A DNA stretch of 64,000 nt from Carnegiea gigantea (lineage: Eukaryota; Streptophyta; Magnoliopsida; Caryophyllales; Cactaceae). Where the stretch lies: the NCBI GenBank assembly GCA_029747015.1, contig JAKOGI010002476.1, positions 1-64,000 of the forward strand, written 5' to 3'. Under the pieces are notes generated by a model. That model made no database searches. It saw only the letters and a program-made list of their open reading frames with translations, and was not told the origin of the DNA. Position numbers and translations under genes: made by a program. Numbering within the stretch: the first letter of the stretch is position 1; each line of letters opens with the position of its first letter. Shown one piece after another: positions 1 to 12,429 of this stretch.

Positions 1-766
1 AAAAATCCTACATTAAGATATCACCGTTGTGCAATGGGCATGGTACATATTCCTCAATAACACTAATCTTAACTCCAATACAATAATTTTATTCATTACT
101 ATGTTCACATATTCTGTGCAGACAAATTTGTTCTCAAGCTATTTAGTGAATGGAGGACATAAAAAGGGATTAATGTGAGGAAATTTAGCCTAGTGTTTTG
201 GACTCTGTCTTGCCAAGATGACACAAACAGTTCAAGATTATGGAATTTGCGCCATATGCCATATGGAGACATTTCAGGGAGGGAATGTCAAGAACTGGAC
301 ACTCGGTTTTGAAAGTAACAAGGTATCTTTTGGTATAATTGAAGCTTCTAAATTAGTGGATATCAAATGAAATGGCCCAATATAACTAAATTTGCACAGT
401 GGGTGTTTCAGTAACACCTGACATATTCTAAAGCAAAAATGACAGCAACAAGCCACATATATAATAAATAGTTTGCCCTTCCCCATTAACTCTACATATG
501 CCATCTCATTCCTAAATGCAAATGTAACAGCAGACTGAAAAAAAAAAAAGGATTCAGGTGATTTTAAGTTAATTTGAGTTTCTTTTATTTTTGGAACACT
601 CTGTTTGAGCTAAGAGCTTGGGAATATTTTGAGGTCAATCGATGCCAGTAAAAACTATACCTTTGCATGATGGTCATTTTTCAATACTATAGATTTGATC
701 ACAAGCATGGCAAGAACACCATTAAGTGGTTGCTTCCACAATGCTCTTCTCTTTCTTGTTAATTAA
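1..766. other. Intergenic, no gene seen
   Basis: AT-rich sequence with stop codons in all frames beyond short chance ORFs. I see no protein motif, tRNA-like A/B boxes or terminal repeats here. It ends at the 8-bp target duplication of the MITE that starts at 775. Confidence 0.5.
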
Positions 767-774
767 GTCTCACC

Positions 775-1323
775 TAGAGTTGGGGAAACCTAATCCGACA
801 CGATTACTGATCCGAAACCGACATGAACTTAAGTGGGTTTGGGTATAAATTTTCGACCCATTTAATTAAGTGGGTTGACACGTTCAACCCGTTTAATTAA
901 ATGGGTTAAGTTCGGGTTGAGATTCTCGACACGAAAAAGTACCTATTTAACCCGGTTTAATTAAATGAGTTAAATAAATCAATTCATTTTTTCATAAATA
1001 TTTTTAAAATTTGTGAATTATGACAAATTAAGGAAATTTTACAGAGCAATTATTTAATGTGATATATAAACTTAATTTTTAACACTGTAATTACATATTA
1101 GTTGAAAATGTTAAATGCATAAATAGTTAATTAAGCGACTGAACTTGACTTGTTTGTCTTAAATCGGTTAAGTCGGTCAACCCGTTTAAAAATTAAATGG
1201 GTACAGGTCAAGATTTTTCAACCTATTTAATAAATGAGTTAGGTTCAGGTTGAGAAATTCTCAACCTATTTAAGTTCGACATGAACACGAACCCGACCCA
1301 ACACGATCTATTACCCACCTCTA
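775..1323. mobile_element. hAT-like MITE, 549 bp, with 8-bp TSD
   Basis: The element starts TAGAGTTGGG and ends CCCACCTCTA, so its ends are imperfect inverted repeats of the TAGAGGTGGG type common in plant hAT elements. It is flanked by a perfect 8-bp duplication, GTCTCACC, at 767-774 and 1324-1331, the TSD size of hAT. The interior is rich in repeats of the kind AACCCGTTTAATTAAATGGG and has no coding capacity, so it is non-autonomous. A second copy of the same family lies in intron 2 of the nitrate transporter gene at 42452-43041. Confidence 0.88.
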
Positions 1324-1331
1324 GTCTCACC

Positions 1332-2098
1332 TTCTCACCAATTCTCCAAGTGACACATTATATACTTTGAGATTTTCCATAGACATGTCCAAATTGTAGA
1401 AAGAATTTGTCAGATATCTAGTTTCCAGATATGCAGCAATGATATAAGAAAGTGAACTGAATGGACTATGGGTGCAAACACTAGAAGCAGCAAAAAAAAA
1501 CCTCCTAGCAAAGAGAAATAGTACAGCGAAACCTCCAACAGTAGTACTACTCTACTATTGGATGGTATATCATAGTTTAAAAGCTTGGTCTATAGAGGAC
1601 ACAGTGTTCCTGATGTGCAACTTTTAATATGTGACAAATGCAGTACTTTCTTCTCTATATTTAGTAAAAGTATGTGTGGTCCTGAAGCAACAATGCCTTG
1701 TTAAATGTTATTCATTATACAACCTAATGTAGCTCACTAAGTCTCTCGAATGCAAAAAAAAACGTATCAAATATGAAAAAATTATTTAAAATACAGAGAA
1801 ACATGTTAAAATTAACATAAGCATTTACTTTGTCCCAAACTTGACAACATAATAACGTTTCTCCAGTTTATAGGTAATTAACAAGAAGCGCATTAGACAA
1901 TACCTACCAAAAATTTAAAAGAGAAACTAAAATAGATAATTATGCATTATAAAATTGTTCATTATGTAGTACAAAATTGTTCACTATAGTGTCAAATGTT
2001 GTTCATTACACAAATTTTACCACCCTAAAAGAAACGAACCCAATGAGGATGGGTGGACCCATTAACAATGTCAGATTGCTGCTATGACTTGTGATAAC
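1332..2098. other. Intergenic, no gene seen
   Basis: AT-rich spacer between the MITE and the solo LTR. I find no coding or structural feature in it. Confidence 0.5.
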
Positions 2099-2103
2099 CT
2101 AAA

Positions 2104-5100
2104 TGTAATAACCCAACTCTAACTCATATTAATTTTTTAAATCATATTTATTTACTTAATTAATTATATTTATTTGGTTAATTAAGCATGTTTATTGATT
2201 TAATCAATCATGGTTATTTTATTTGTTTAACCAAATCATATTTATTAATTCAATTACACTTAATTTATATATTTACCGAATTACCTTATGTTATTTGAAT
2301 TTTTCGCTTTCATTTATTGTACTTAATTATTCGATTGGGGGATGTTTCATTTGGGTCCCATTTTGCAATTCAAGTTTCATTGATTGTTAATTCAAGTTTC
2401 GTTGAATTCATTTATTTTGGTCTAATTCATTGGGCCCAAATTGTGGCACAATTCTATTGAGCCCAAATTTTGGCCCAAAAACTTTGGTACAATTAAATTA
2501 AGTTAATTACTATCATTTGTGCCTAACCTTAATTAGCAAAAAGATATTTTTGGAGGCTTAAAAAAAATCATCCAAGTGAATTTATCATTCATTCTTAGCC
2601 AAATAAACACCCACACACTCACACTTCTCTTCTTTCTCCCTTCTACCTCACGGCCAGCCACCTAGCAAGCAACAACCAGCCCTTTTTTGGCCACCAGCTA
2701 GCCACTAGCCGGCTACCCAGTGCCACCCCAGCGCTCCACTAGCCAAGGCAGCCTTTTCCACCCTCAAATAACCTCACACCCTCTCCTTCTAAGCTCTCGA
2801 AGATGTGAAACCCTAACTTGGTCTTGATGTGTTTTTTATGATTGCTTTAGTTATGTTTTTATGTTCTTGAGATCAAGATAGAAGTTATCATACAAATTCT
2901 ATTATCTTTGGGAATGCTGATCATGGTGGAGTTGAGCTTGAAGCATGTTAAGGGTTAGGGTTAAAGTCAAGTGATGGATTTATATTATTTTGAATATGAT
3001 TTTGTAATTTTTAGTCTTATTGATAATGATGATGATGCTTTGGTGATTTGGAATGATTTCAAATGAGAATTTATGTGAAAAAAAGAGGAGAAAGCAAAAA
3101 TAGTGAGGGCTGAAAATGGCAAAAAATAGGGGTGATTTTGAGATTAAGCTGGTAATGATCAGCCCATAGAAAATTATAATTTTTGGTAGGTAGATAGGTC
3201 AGTGTTTTAGCTTTCAAATGCCTTTTGAATCGCATTAATCGAGTTTTGCAGACAAAGTTATGGTCATTTTACGAAGACTGTATAGGTTAGACTGAAACTG
3301 GTATACTTATGTTCTAACCCCATTTTGAGAATCCTATGATGGGAATCATGCTCAGTGTTCTAAATGAAAGTTTTTTGAGACTTCCTAATCTTTCCATATT
3401 GGGGTTTTAGGTCTTCATTTGAGGTCAAGGGTGAAAGTCATGAATTTTTAAAGTGAACTAATCTACTTCAGTGCAAATTAAGCTGTTATTGTAATTTTTG
3501 TGCAGTGTATACTTGGAGAAAAATTTTAAAAATTTTACTGTAGACTTTTCGTGTTATTTTCAAATTTCCTATAAGATTTCATAAATTTTGGTTGAATAGT
3601 TTGAGTTTGGTGATTTTTTGGAAGCATTTTGAGTAATTGTGTAAAGAGCAATAACAAAAGTTGAGTGAGATCGATTATGTACTCATTTTATGTATTTTGG
3701 GCCAAGCAAGGTCATTTAAGATGGAGATGAATATTTATGGACTTTTATGAAGCTTTTAGCTTGATTAATGAAAAAGAAGAAGACAAGTATACAATTTGGG
3801 AGCTTGTTTGTAAACTTTTAATCAATTATCAATTTTACAAAGAAAATACCAAATTTAGTGAGTTTAATAGCGTCCATTGAGTTCAATGAATCATTTGGGG
3901 TGGAATTCTATATTTAATGGATTTATGAATGAAATATGAGAAGTGGGGATATTTGTGACTCAGAAACCATATTTATCAGACCAAGTTATTACAATTTATG
4001 CTATTTTGAATTAAGATATATCTCTCTTGCCTCAAACCTTTATTACTTACTCAATTCCGAATGTATCAAATGTATTTATCAAGTCAATCTAGTGTACTCC
4101 TAGTTATCTTGAACCAATCTATACATCAGCAAGTCTTAAACCCGTATCAGCAACTTACCTCAGAAAAGGCCACAATCACTCCCTCATTTGTCACCATTAA
4201 GGTATTTTCCTTTGTAATCTCATTTATCTCATTGTGGTCTATTTTACTTTCATTTACTCTATATCGAATTTAATTACTTTTATTAATTCAGTTTTGAAGT
4301 TATATTGAAATACCCAAGTTATGTATACTATTTAATCACTCAATTTCTATTACACGTATCAATTATGTGAGTAAGGATCATTTACTGACTACATATACCT
4401 AAAATGACATTTATGAAATAGAATTGAGGCCTAATTATTCTTCCCCGTTATGTGTAAGTGTTGTCAAGTCAGAACATATTTATCAAGTCAGATAACACTT
4501 ATGAAACAGGTGGCATTTATCAAGTCAGATGACATTTTTTTTAAAGACTCAAGGTATGTCCATTGTCTGTATCTTCAGAAAGTAGAATATGTTTATCAAG
4601 TTATAACTTTTAATGAGTTTATCAATGAATCAGTTTATACAGTGATTTGCCATTTAACTTGTGAGTACCTCCGTCAGTTATCATCTATACGGAGTTAGCT
4701 CATCGTTTACCCACGCGACTTCAGGCCAACTCTTGATTGGATTGGTAGGTTTACACCTATATATAGATCACATCACTGTAAAGGGTTCACATCATGATAA
4801 TAATGAGCAATTCAGTTTCATATTACTTTCATTTTCATTGTTATTGCGAATTAAATGAATTGCAAAGGCAGGTACCCATCGACAGTATTTCTACGTTCAT
4901 TTTACAGTACAGGAATGCATGTACTGAGTTTTAGCTCATATTTTCGAATTGTTTTCATATTTTTCATTTTAGGTAATGAAGTATCACATGTTTCTCCATT
5001 TAGCAAGTCCTTTTGAAAGTTATCAGATACTCACAGTGGATTCAACATAGCATGAATGTCAGAATCGACCTCAGGGTTAAGTTGGGTCTATATTCAATTT

Positions 5101-5349
5101 ACTGATGCAGTGTGGAGTGCGAGTTAGCACATGGTATGATTAAGTTGATTGCATTGAAGTTGAACTATTATGAACTTTGGTCTTGGAGTATTTCAGTTTA
5201 ATAGATATTGTGATTGTGAACATGAGTTGTAAGATTAAATGGTTTCAATGAGCCTTATCCTTATCAAGATGGCGGTAGTGTCTTCTATCATTAAGTCTTC
5301 TGCTGCAACTTTCCATAAATTATGTCATTAGTATTTTGGTGGCGTTACA
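2104..5349 (+). mobile_element. Solo LTR, 3.2 kb, Ty3/Gypsy-like
   Basis: The sequence begins TGTAATAACCC and ends GGCGTTACA, giving canonical TG...CA ends, and it is flanked by a perfect 5-bp duplication CTAAA (2099-2103 and 5350-5354). No gag or pol adjoins it, so it looks like the product of recombination between two LTRs. A related but internally shortened LTR lies at 9315-11128, where a primer-binding-like site follows directly. The great length and the TGTAA/TTACA ends resemble Tekay-type chromovirus LTRs; that lineage call is inference, because no coding domain is present. Confidence 0.85.
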
Positions 5350-5354
5350 CTAAA

Positions 5355-6452
5355 TGACCTTGTAGAACTAGAGATAGGAATCCAAGATGGACGGAAACCC
5401 AAAAGCCAAACAAAATTGATGAACATAAGCTACTACATACAATCCAAACTGAACTTATGTATAATAAATACTAAAAAGGAACATCAACACTATAATATGT
5501 ACATAACACAACTCATAGGGTCTCAGTGACTCACTCCATAATTTATAACATCAGTATTAAACACTACAAATATAAATTGTCTTCAATTCCTTGCTAGCAC
5601 TTTCAATGCTTATCATTATAAGTAGCATTTTCATGAAAGCTATCAGTATGGAATTATTGTAAGATTGGCGGAGCCGTGATTGGCATAAACACAAAACTGT
5701 CGTTAGATGGATGAAAATAGTACGTCAGTTGAAAACACATCGATGGAAATGAGCCCTACATAAAAAAGAAAAAAAAACACAAGGAATCAATCAAAATGTT
5801 CACTATACTATTCAATTTTATTCACTATATAATTTAATATTGATCACTAACTTAAAATGGCATAGAAAAATATGACCAAACAAGTAAATGTAAATAAACT
5901 CATATGTACCTCACCCACAAGATGTTGAACATGCGGACCTGAAGATGAAAGGTTCAATGTCAGCAATGTAATCTGCTATAAAAAAATAAATAAGTAATTA
6001 GCAACAAAACATATAACAAATATATGCAATAAATTAATAACAATATTAATAATGTACCAATCGAAGCATTTGTGAGTAACTTGTGAAAATATATGAAGGA
6101 GCACTTGCAGAACATGTTCCATTCTTCATATAGCATTAATATGAAAATAGAAATCACTAACAACTTTAATATTACGTACAAGATCACAAATCTCACAAAG
6201 ACATAAATCAAACCAAAGATTCAATGTGACAGATCTAACCACATCCAAATATAGAAACTTAAATAAATAATCAATGTATTATGGTCATCATCAAAAAATT
6301 CCTTATTGACAATTTATTATATAATCATTCAATAGAAACAAGGATAATTTGACAATTTGATAGTATCGTCAACAAAATTGGTAGAAAAAGTATAGCTGGG
6401 GTGGTGGTATAGAAGTACCCATATTAGTCTTTGATAACTTCTTTGTCTTCCT
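5355..6452. other. Spacer downstream of the FAR1-like gene
   Basis: AT-rich sequence 3' of the minus-strand FAR1-like remnant. It may include its 3' untranslated region. I see no separate gene; short ORFs at about 5960-6211 look like chance hydrophobic translations of AT-rich DNA. Confidence 0.4.
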
Positions 6453-6924
6453 TCATTTAACTTGTTCACATTTCTTTTCAACTATACTCTTAAATATCTT
6501 ATTTTTTCCCCTTTTTTGACGAGATCCAGGAGGATTTAATACATTCGGTAAAGAATTCAAATCCTTCCTCTGTCCATCTTCATCACAATATATAGAACCC
6601 ACAATAAATTCAATTAGTTCCTTAAGTTCTATAAAATACTTTTCACAATGAGCCCTTGCATTCTTGTTCATTTGGCTACCTGTAATTATTGAATTCATTT
6701 TTCTCATTATTTGCATCTTCCAAATCGAAGAGCAACCCATATGCTCTTTACCAGTAGATTTTTCCAAATCAAGATTTTGACCATCTTTTATACCCTTACA
6801 CCTCCTCCTGGTTATATATTTATCTGGCACTTGTTCAGCACAACATGCATGTAGCACCCTTAAGTAAAATCCCAACCTCTGTAAACATCTTACAAGTACA
6901 TTCAACAACGCCTTGTTCTTTATT
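6453..6924 (-). pseudogene. FAR1/FHY3-related (MULE-derived) gene, C-terminal part
   Basis: Read on the minus strand from 6924 down, this encodes the start of a SWIM zinc finger (ECTCKMFTEVGI, with the C-x-C pair), then VPDKYITRRRCKG, a linker, and a typical FAR1-family end (VLNPPGSRQKRGK) before a stop at 6453. FAR1/FHY3 and FAR1-related sequences are plant transcription factors derived from Mutator-like transposases; the SWIM motif is their third domain. The upstream half of the same gene is at 12430-13815, separated by a 5.5-kb TRIM-bounded insertion. A shift after the SWIM C-x-C pair is needed to follow the protein: the CTC-KMF frame and the YITRRRCKG frame differ. Together with the insertion, this makes it a pseudogene. 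Confidence 0.75.
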
Positions 6925-7323
6925 TGTAACATCCCTAGGTCACCGCTAGCAAATATTGTTTGCTTACGCCGAGGCCTCACGGTTTTTAAAACGCGTCTAC
7001 TAGGAAGAAGTATCCAACCCCTTATAAAGAGGCGTTCGTTTCCCTCTCCATCCGATGTGGGACAAGTCCCCCTTGTTCCCTCCCGGGAGCTCAGCGTTCT
7101 CGCTGAGACCTTGTTCCCACTCGGGAGCCAGCGTGCTCGCTGGGACACTGGACTGGTGACTGGCTCTGATACCAACTGTAACGTCCCCAGGTCATCGCTA
7201 GCAGATATTTTCCGCTTTGGCCAAGGCTTCACAGTTTTTAAAATGCGTCTACTAGGGAGAGGTATCCAACCCCTTCTAAAGAGGCGTTCGTTTGCCTCTC
7301 CATTTGATGTGGGATAAGTCCCC
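6925..7323 (-). mobile_element. TRIM element, left copy (399 bp)
   Basis: Two similar terminal repeats of about 147 bp (6925-7071 and 7177-7323) enclose about 105 bp. On the minus strand a primer-binding site GTTGGTATCAGAGCCA (complement of 7161-7176) directly follows the 5' LTR at 7177-7323, consistent with initiator-Met tRNA priming. There is no coding capacity, as expected for a terminal-repeat retrotransposon in miniature. The outer side carries TTATT; the inner side has no matching duplication. It is the left boundary of the composite block. Confidence 0.85.
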
Positions 7324-8094
7324 TTTAAAAATTTGGGCCATTTCTCGATGTGTCACCGTGGGAAACCCTAGTTTTATATGTGTGAAGAAGGAAGGCAGAA
7401 CCTTATGGTTGTGTACTGCGTATAGAGAGTTAAACAAGATCACTATAAAAAACAAGTGCCCTATACCTTGAATAAATGATTTATGGGATTAACTGCAAAC
7501 AATGGAAGTCTTTTCTAAGAATGATTTGAGGTCCAGATATCACATCTAAACCATGCAACCATAGTTTATCTTTTGCAATAATGCCATTTTATAGTAATTT
7601 TTGAAATTATTTGCTTGTCTCATCTTCAAAACTTGATATTATCCAATATTGTTTAATTTCCCTTGCATTTCAACTCGATATTTTCTATTGGCGTGATCTT
7701 CCATGTCTTTGCAAACCCATTGTTAAATGTGTGATATATTTTTATTCGACGTTATATAGTTGTCAACATTCCAGTGCTCTCGAACTTCACCATCTTTATT
7801 TCATGATCATGAGTTGTCGTTCATTCCGTTGAGAATCAATTCACACATCTATCTTACATTTCATTTATTCATAATGATAAGCTCGTATAGCTTGTTCTGA
7901 ATTTATAACGTAATTCAACTCTTATTGATGTGGGTGACTGTGATTGTCATAATTCCCTTACTCTCTTTATTTTGAACTTCAACTCCCACACATATATCTT
8001 ACGTTTCGATAAATAAACTTCCGTATTTTCTATTTAATTTTATTGTTGCACTCGAATTGGCTTCATATGAATAAAGGCATGTTCCTATTGTAGC
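7324..8094. other. Non-coding sequence inside the composite block
   Basis: No coding motif or terminal repeat seen. AT-rich, with only short chance ORFs. Confidence 0.4.
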
Positions 8095-8345
8095 TTGCTC
8101 AATCTATTTATCTATCCATTGGCACTTTGCTCGTCCAATCCATTTATCTATCCATTACACTTTGCATGTTTGTCTATCTATTGCACTTTGCTTATCCAAT
8201 CTATCTACCTATTTATTGCATATCCAATCTATTTGTCTATCTATTGCACTTTGCTTATCCAATCTATCTATCTATTTATTGCATATCTCTTCACATCTCT
8301 TTATTGCACTTATCATGTTGCTTTTGGCTATAAAGTCACCTAGTT
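8095..8345. repeat. Degenerate minisatellite (CTATCTATTGCACTTTGC units)
   Basis: Several imperfect copies of a unit built from ATCTATTGCACTTTGC plus TTATCCAATCTATC occur head to tail. This explains why three overlapping frames all give repetitive Leu/Ser/Ile/Tyr-rich ORFs. No protein is implied. Confidence 0.8.
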
Positions 8346-9300
8346 GAAGCTCAGTTGCTTGTCATTTTGTTTTCAATTCATCAGTTAAACCCGAGTATAC
8401 CCGGGCCATCTTTCTCTTTGACTGATTATTTATTAGACCCTTTATGATCCATATTTATAAACCACAATTTTTGTGACATTATATTTCATAATTCATGATA
8501 CACTTACGGTTATCTTTATTCTAACCTCCCCGTGTTAATATCTCCTTTATAATTTTTTTCTAGTCTCATTGTTTATTTCTTTTGTTCTAAATGACTCACT
8601 TGACAACCAATTTCATCATTTTCATCTCTCACCATATTTATTCTAGCATCTAATTCGGACTTAGAGCAGATCTTAGGCTAGTCTAATGAGGAAAGATCAT
8701 GTGTTACATTAAGAACATCAGATGAGGACATTTTGATAAGGGCATAATCTCAATGATGTTTAGCAGTATTAGAGTAAGCTAGAAGAAGTATAGAGAATAA
8801 TGGGACAGTTCAAGTACATGCTAAGGTGACACAAGGACTACGCAAGAGTCATATGATAATTTTGACTAAAGAAGGAGACAATCAAAGTTCAGATGAGATA
8901 TAAAATATTCCAAAGGGCTTCTCTAATCAAGGGTGGCAAAAGTCTAGATATCATAGATAATTGAGTCCTCATTACATTAGACTTTATGAGTCAGTATCAG
9001 AGTACTTATTAGGAAATACAATAGTTTCCGTACCTATTAGTGGTCAAGACAGAGAACCAGTAGAGTAGAGTACCTCCTTTGCAGTAACAAGTTTTTCTTT
9101 TGAAGAGAATATCAATTTTGAACCAAAGTAATCCAGGCAGTGAAGTCACTGAGGATTTAGACACCGACCACAGGATTAAGCAGCTATGCACTTTGGACTA
9201 ATCATACCTTTCTGGAGGGAAGTAGTGAAAACCAACTATTCATACTTGAGGTGGCGTTGCATACATGATCAAAATCATAAGTTTCAAGGATGAAACTCTT
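8346..9300 (+). other. Probable non-coding 3' internal region of an LTR retrotransposon
   Basis: No recognisable domain remains. The only support is position: the stretch leads into a purine-rich tract immediately followed by an LTR at 9315. I could not identify gag, pol or a chromodomain. Confidence 0.35.
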
Positions 9301-9314
9301 TAAGGGGGGAAGGG
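9301..9314 (+). other. Polypurine tract
   Basis: TAAGGGGGGAAGGG lies immediately before the LTR start TGTAATAAC. This is the expected plus-strand primer position, so the LTR at 9315-11128 behaves as a 3' LTR relative to the sequence on its left. Confidence 0.75.
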
Positions 9315-11128
9315 TGTAATAACTCAACAATAACCCATATTTATTTATTTAAATTATATTTATTTATTTAATTAATCATGTTTATTCATTTAATCACTCA
9401 TGTTTATTGATTTAATCACTCATGATTATTTGTTTAACCAAATCCTGTTTACTAATTCAATTACACTCAATTTATATATTTACCGAATTATCTTATGTCA
9501 TTTAAATTTTTTCCTTTCATTTATAATATTTAATCATCTTGGTTGGGGAATATTTTATTTGGGTCCTATTTTACAATTCAAGTTTTATTGATCGTTAATT
9601 TAAGTTTCTTTGTCGATAGTAGGCCTCGATAATTATGATTGAGCGTTAAATTATTTTCCATAACGTCACAAAATTTTAAGTTTTAATTAAGCAAAAACTT
9701 GGGCACGAATTCATTTATTTTGGCCCAATTTATTGGACCCAAATTATGGCCCAATTCCGTTGGGCTCAAATTATGGCCCGAAAATTTTGGTGCAACGAAA
9801 TTAAGTTGATCACCATCATTTGTACCTAATTTTAATTAGCAAAAAACCCCCTTTTCAAGCTTAAATATTAGCCAAGTATGAAAGATAAACATCTAAGTCA
9901 TTTACCACCAAGAAAAGTCTAGCCTTCATCTTTTTACTCTCTCCTCCAACACCAAATACCATCTCTATCCTTTAGCATGCAAGCTTAAAGTGAGTAAAAA
10001 CTCTAACTCTATCTTGATATATTTTTTATTATGGTGATTGTTCTAGTTATGATTTATGTTTTTATTATCAAAATAAATGTTATCATGCAAATTTTATTGA
10101 TTTTGGAGATATTGATCATGGTGGGGTTGAGTTTGAAGCATGTTAAAGTTAGGGTTTTGTCATCATCAAGATAGCGTAAGTCAAGTGATGGATTTGCATT
10201 ATTTTGTATATGAATTTATAATCTTTAGTCTTATTGATGATTATGATGATGTTTCTGGTGATTTGGAATGATTTCAAGTGAGAATTTATGTGAAAAAAAA
10301 GGAGAAAGTAAAAATAGTAAGGGCTAAAAATGACAGAAAATAGGGGTGAATTTGAGATTAAACTAGTAATGATCGGCCTACAGAGAAATTGTGATTTTTG
10401 GTGGACAGATAGATCAGTGTGTTAGCTTTCAAATTCCTTTTGAATCGCCTTAATTTGAGTTCTGTGGACAAAGTTATGACTGTTTGCTAGAACTGTGCTG
10501 ATTCAACTAAAACTGATACACTTGTGTTTTAACTCTATTTTGGGAACCCTATTATGGGAATCATATTTTGTGTTATGAATGAAAGTTTTTTAGGACTTCT
10601 TAATCTTTCCATATTGGAATTTTAGGTCTCCATTTGAGGTCAAGGGTGAATATTATGAATTTTTGAAATGAACTGACCTGTTTTGGTGCAAATTAAACTG
10701 TTATTACAATTTCTGTATAGCGTATACTTGGAGAAAAATTATGAAAATTTTACTGTAGATTGCCATATTATTTTTGAATTTCCTATAATATTTCATGAAT
10801 TTTGGTTGAGTATTTTGAGTTTGGTGATTTTTAGAAGCATTTTGAGTAATTGTCTAAAGAGCAATAATAAAGATTGAGTGAAATTAATCATGCACATATT
10901 TTGTGTATTTTGGGTCAAGTAAGATCATTTAAGGGGGAAATGAACTATTATGGATTTTGATCTTGGAGTATTTCAGTTTAATAGATATTGTGATTGTGAA
11001 CATGAGTTATAAGATTAAAAGTTTCAGTGAGTCTTGTCCTCATCAGGACGGCGATAGTGCCTTCTATTATTAAGTCTTCCACTGTAGTTTTTCATAAATC
11101 ATGTCATTAGCATTTTGGGGGCGTTACA
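9315..11128 (+). mobile_element. LTR, 1.8 kb, deleted relative of the 2104-5349 LTR
   Basis: It starts TGTAATAACTC and ends GGGGGCGTTACA. Its first about 1.6 kb align by eye with 2104-3730 and its last about 200 bp with 5160-5349, so about 1.4 kb is missing internally. It is preceded by a polypurine tract and followed by GATTTGGTATTAGATC (11129-11144), which resembles a degenerate tRNA-Met primer-binding site. Having internal-type sequence on both sides suggests a remnant of tandem or recombined elements rather than a simple solo LTR. Confidence 0.75.
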
Positions 11129-11142
11129 GATTTGGTATTAGA

Positions 11143-12029
11143 TCTGTAATGCCCCATAATTAAGGATGTTTCACTGGTTACAATTATTATTCTGATTCCC
11201 TCAATTATAACTGATAAACCCAATTATCGGGGCGTTACCGCTGTCCCAAAAGGCTAAGGCTTGCTGTAAGTGTACTAGAGATAATATAGTCAGGCATAAC
11301 TTCAATCATATTCATTCACTCATTAACCAACATAAGGTTTATGCACTGCAGTAAAGCAATTCACCACAAAACTTACACTTCCATACACTGAAGATTACAA
11401 AATACGACTCCAAAGTATGCATGGTCTATATCACTGTTGATTCATCCAAATTTTCCTTACTTACTTATTCTTTTCGGCTGACTCGCTAGCATGCTTTTTG
11501 ACTGACTTGTTAGCATGAGGGCGATTCACTGAGCGTTTACCTACAACAAAATATGAAAATATTTCGAACTGTGAGCCAAAACTCAGTACATGCATTCCTG
11601 TACTGTGAAACGTTCATGGAAAAACTGGTGGGGCCCGTATTGTAATTCATTTTAATTAAAAACAGGGAATGAGATAAATATGAAACTGCATTTCTGATAG
11701 TGAACCCCTAGTAACTGTTACGATCTGAAGTTAGGTGTACACCTGCCAAATCGATCGAGAGACTTCGCCTGAAGCCGCGGGGGTAACTGAAGGGCAATGC
11801 CCTGTAACCGATAACTGATGGGGTCACTAATTATGTAGTAAATCACTGATTAAACTAATTCATTGATGTGCTTACCAAAGTATTATAATTTTGATAAATG
11901 CGTTGTTTACTAATTACATATACCTATAATTATATTTCTTCAACAGAAATCGAGGCCTAATCTATCGTTTGCCATTGTGCATAATTATTATCAAGTAAAA
12001 TTGCATTTTAAAGATTTCAGGTACATTTA
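11143..12029. mobile_element. Rearranged LTR pieces, partly inverted
   Basis: Positions of about 11545-11790 match the reverse complement of about 4660-4965 in the solo LTR (shared TACAGGAATGCATGTACTGA). Positions of about 11905-12025 match about 4380-4560 in the same orientation (shared ACATATACCTA and GAGGCCTAAT). The segment is therefore a mosaic of two pieces in opposite orientation. Its left end TGTAATGCCCC looks like an LTR terminus, and the right TRIM inserts at 12030. Confidence 0.6.
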
Positions 12030-12429
12030 TGGGGGACTTGTCCCACATCGGATGGAGAGTGGAACAAAGGCCTCTTTATAAAGGGTTGGATACCTCTCCC
12101 TAGTGGACAGGTTTTGAAACCGTGAGGCCTCGGCCAAAGTGGACAATATCTGCTAGCGGTGACCTGGGAATGTTATAATTAGTATCACAGCCAGTCACCA
12201 GTCCGGTGCCCCAGCGAGCACGCTGGGCTCCCGAGTGGGAACAAGGTCTCAGCGGGGACGCTGAACTCCCAAGAGGGCACAAGGGAGACTTGTCCCATAT
12301 CGAATGGAGAGGGGAACGAAGGCCTTTTTATAAGGGGTTAGATACCTCTCCCTAGTAGACGCATTTTGAAACCGTGAGGCCTCTGCCAAAGCGGACAATA
12401 TCTGCTATTGGTGACCGGGGGACGTTACA
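12030..12429 (+). mobile_element. TRIM element, right copy (400 bp)
   Basis: Same family as the TRIM at 6925-7323 but on the plus strand. The 5' LTR is about 12030-12177 (TGGGGGACTTGTCCC to the decayed end GTTATA), a degraded primer-binding site ATTAGTATCACAGCC follows, and the 3' LTR is about 12293-12429, ending GACGTTACA. No coding capacity. It is followed by TTATT but is preceded by ATTTA, so it lacks its own target duplication. Confidence 0.82.

Larger units (their letters stand above)
6925..12429. mobile_element. Composite insertion bounded by inverted TRIMs, TSD TTATT
   Basis: The 5505-bp block starts TGTAACATCC and ends GGACGTTACA and is flanked on both sides by TTATT (6920-6924 and 12430-12434). 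Its two ends are complete TRIM elements in opposite orientation, with both 3' LTR ends facing outward. Inside are a minisatellite, a polypurine tract, an LTR and rearranged LTR pieces. Joining the flanks through one TTATT restores a FAR1-like reading frame, which shows that the block entered as a unit or grew inside one insertion. The mechanism (joint integration, template switching or later rearrangement) is not known. Confidence 0.75.

Noticed and set aside
274..504. 76-residue ORF on the minus strand
   Set aside because: No motif, AT-rich composition and no neighbouring gene structure.
6453..7232. 259-residue ORF on the minus strand as a single protein
   Set aside because: It runs from TRIM LTR sequence into the FAR1-like C-terminus; the first about 100 residues are a translation of the TRIM.
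6913..7317. 134-residue ORF on the plus strand
   Set aside because: It is a translation of both TRIM terminal repeats (the same peptide pattern appears twice).
8095..8345. CRISPR array
   Set aside because: Eukaryotic DNA; units are degenerate and contiguous without unique spacers.
8095..8347. Three overlapping membrane-like ORFs
   Set aside because: All three frames are open because of a minisatellite without stops.
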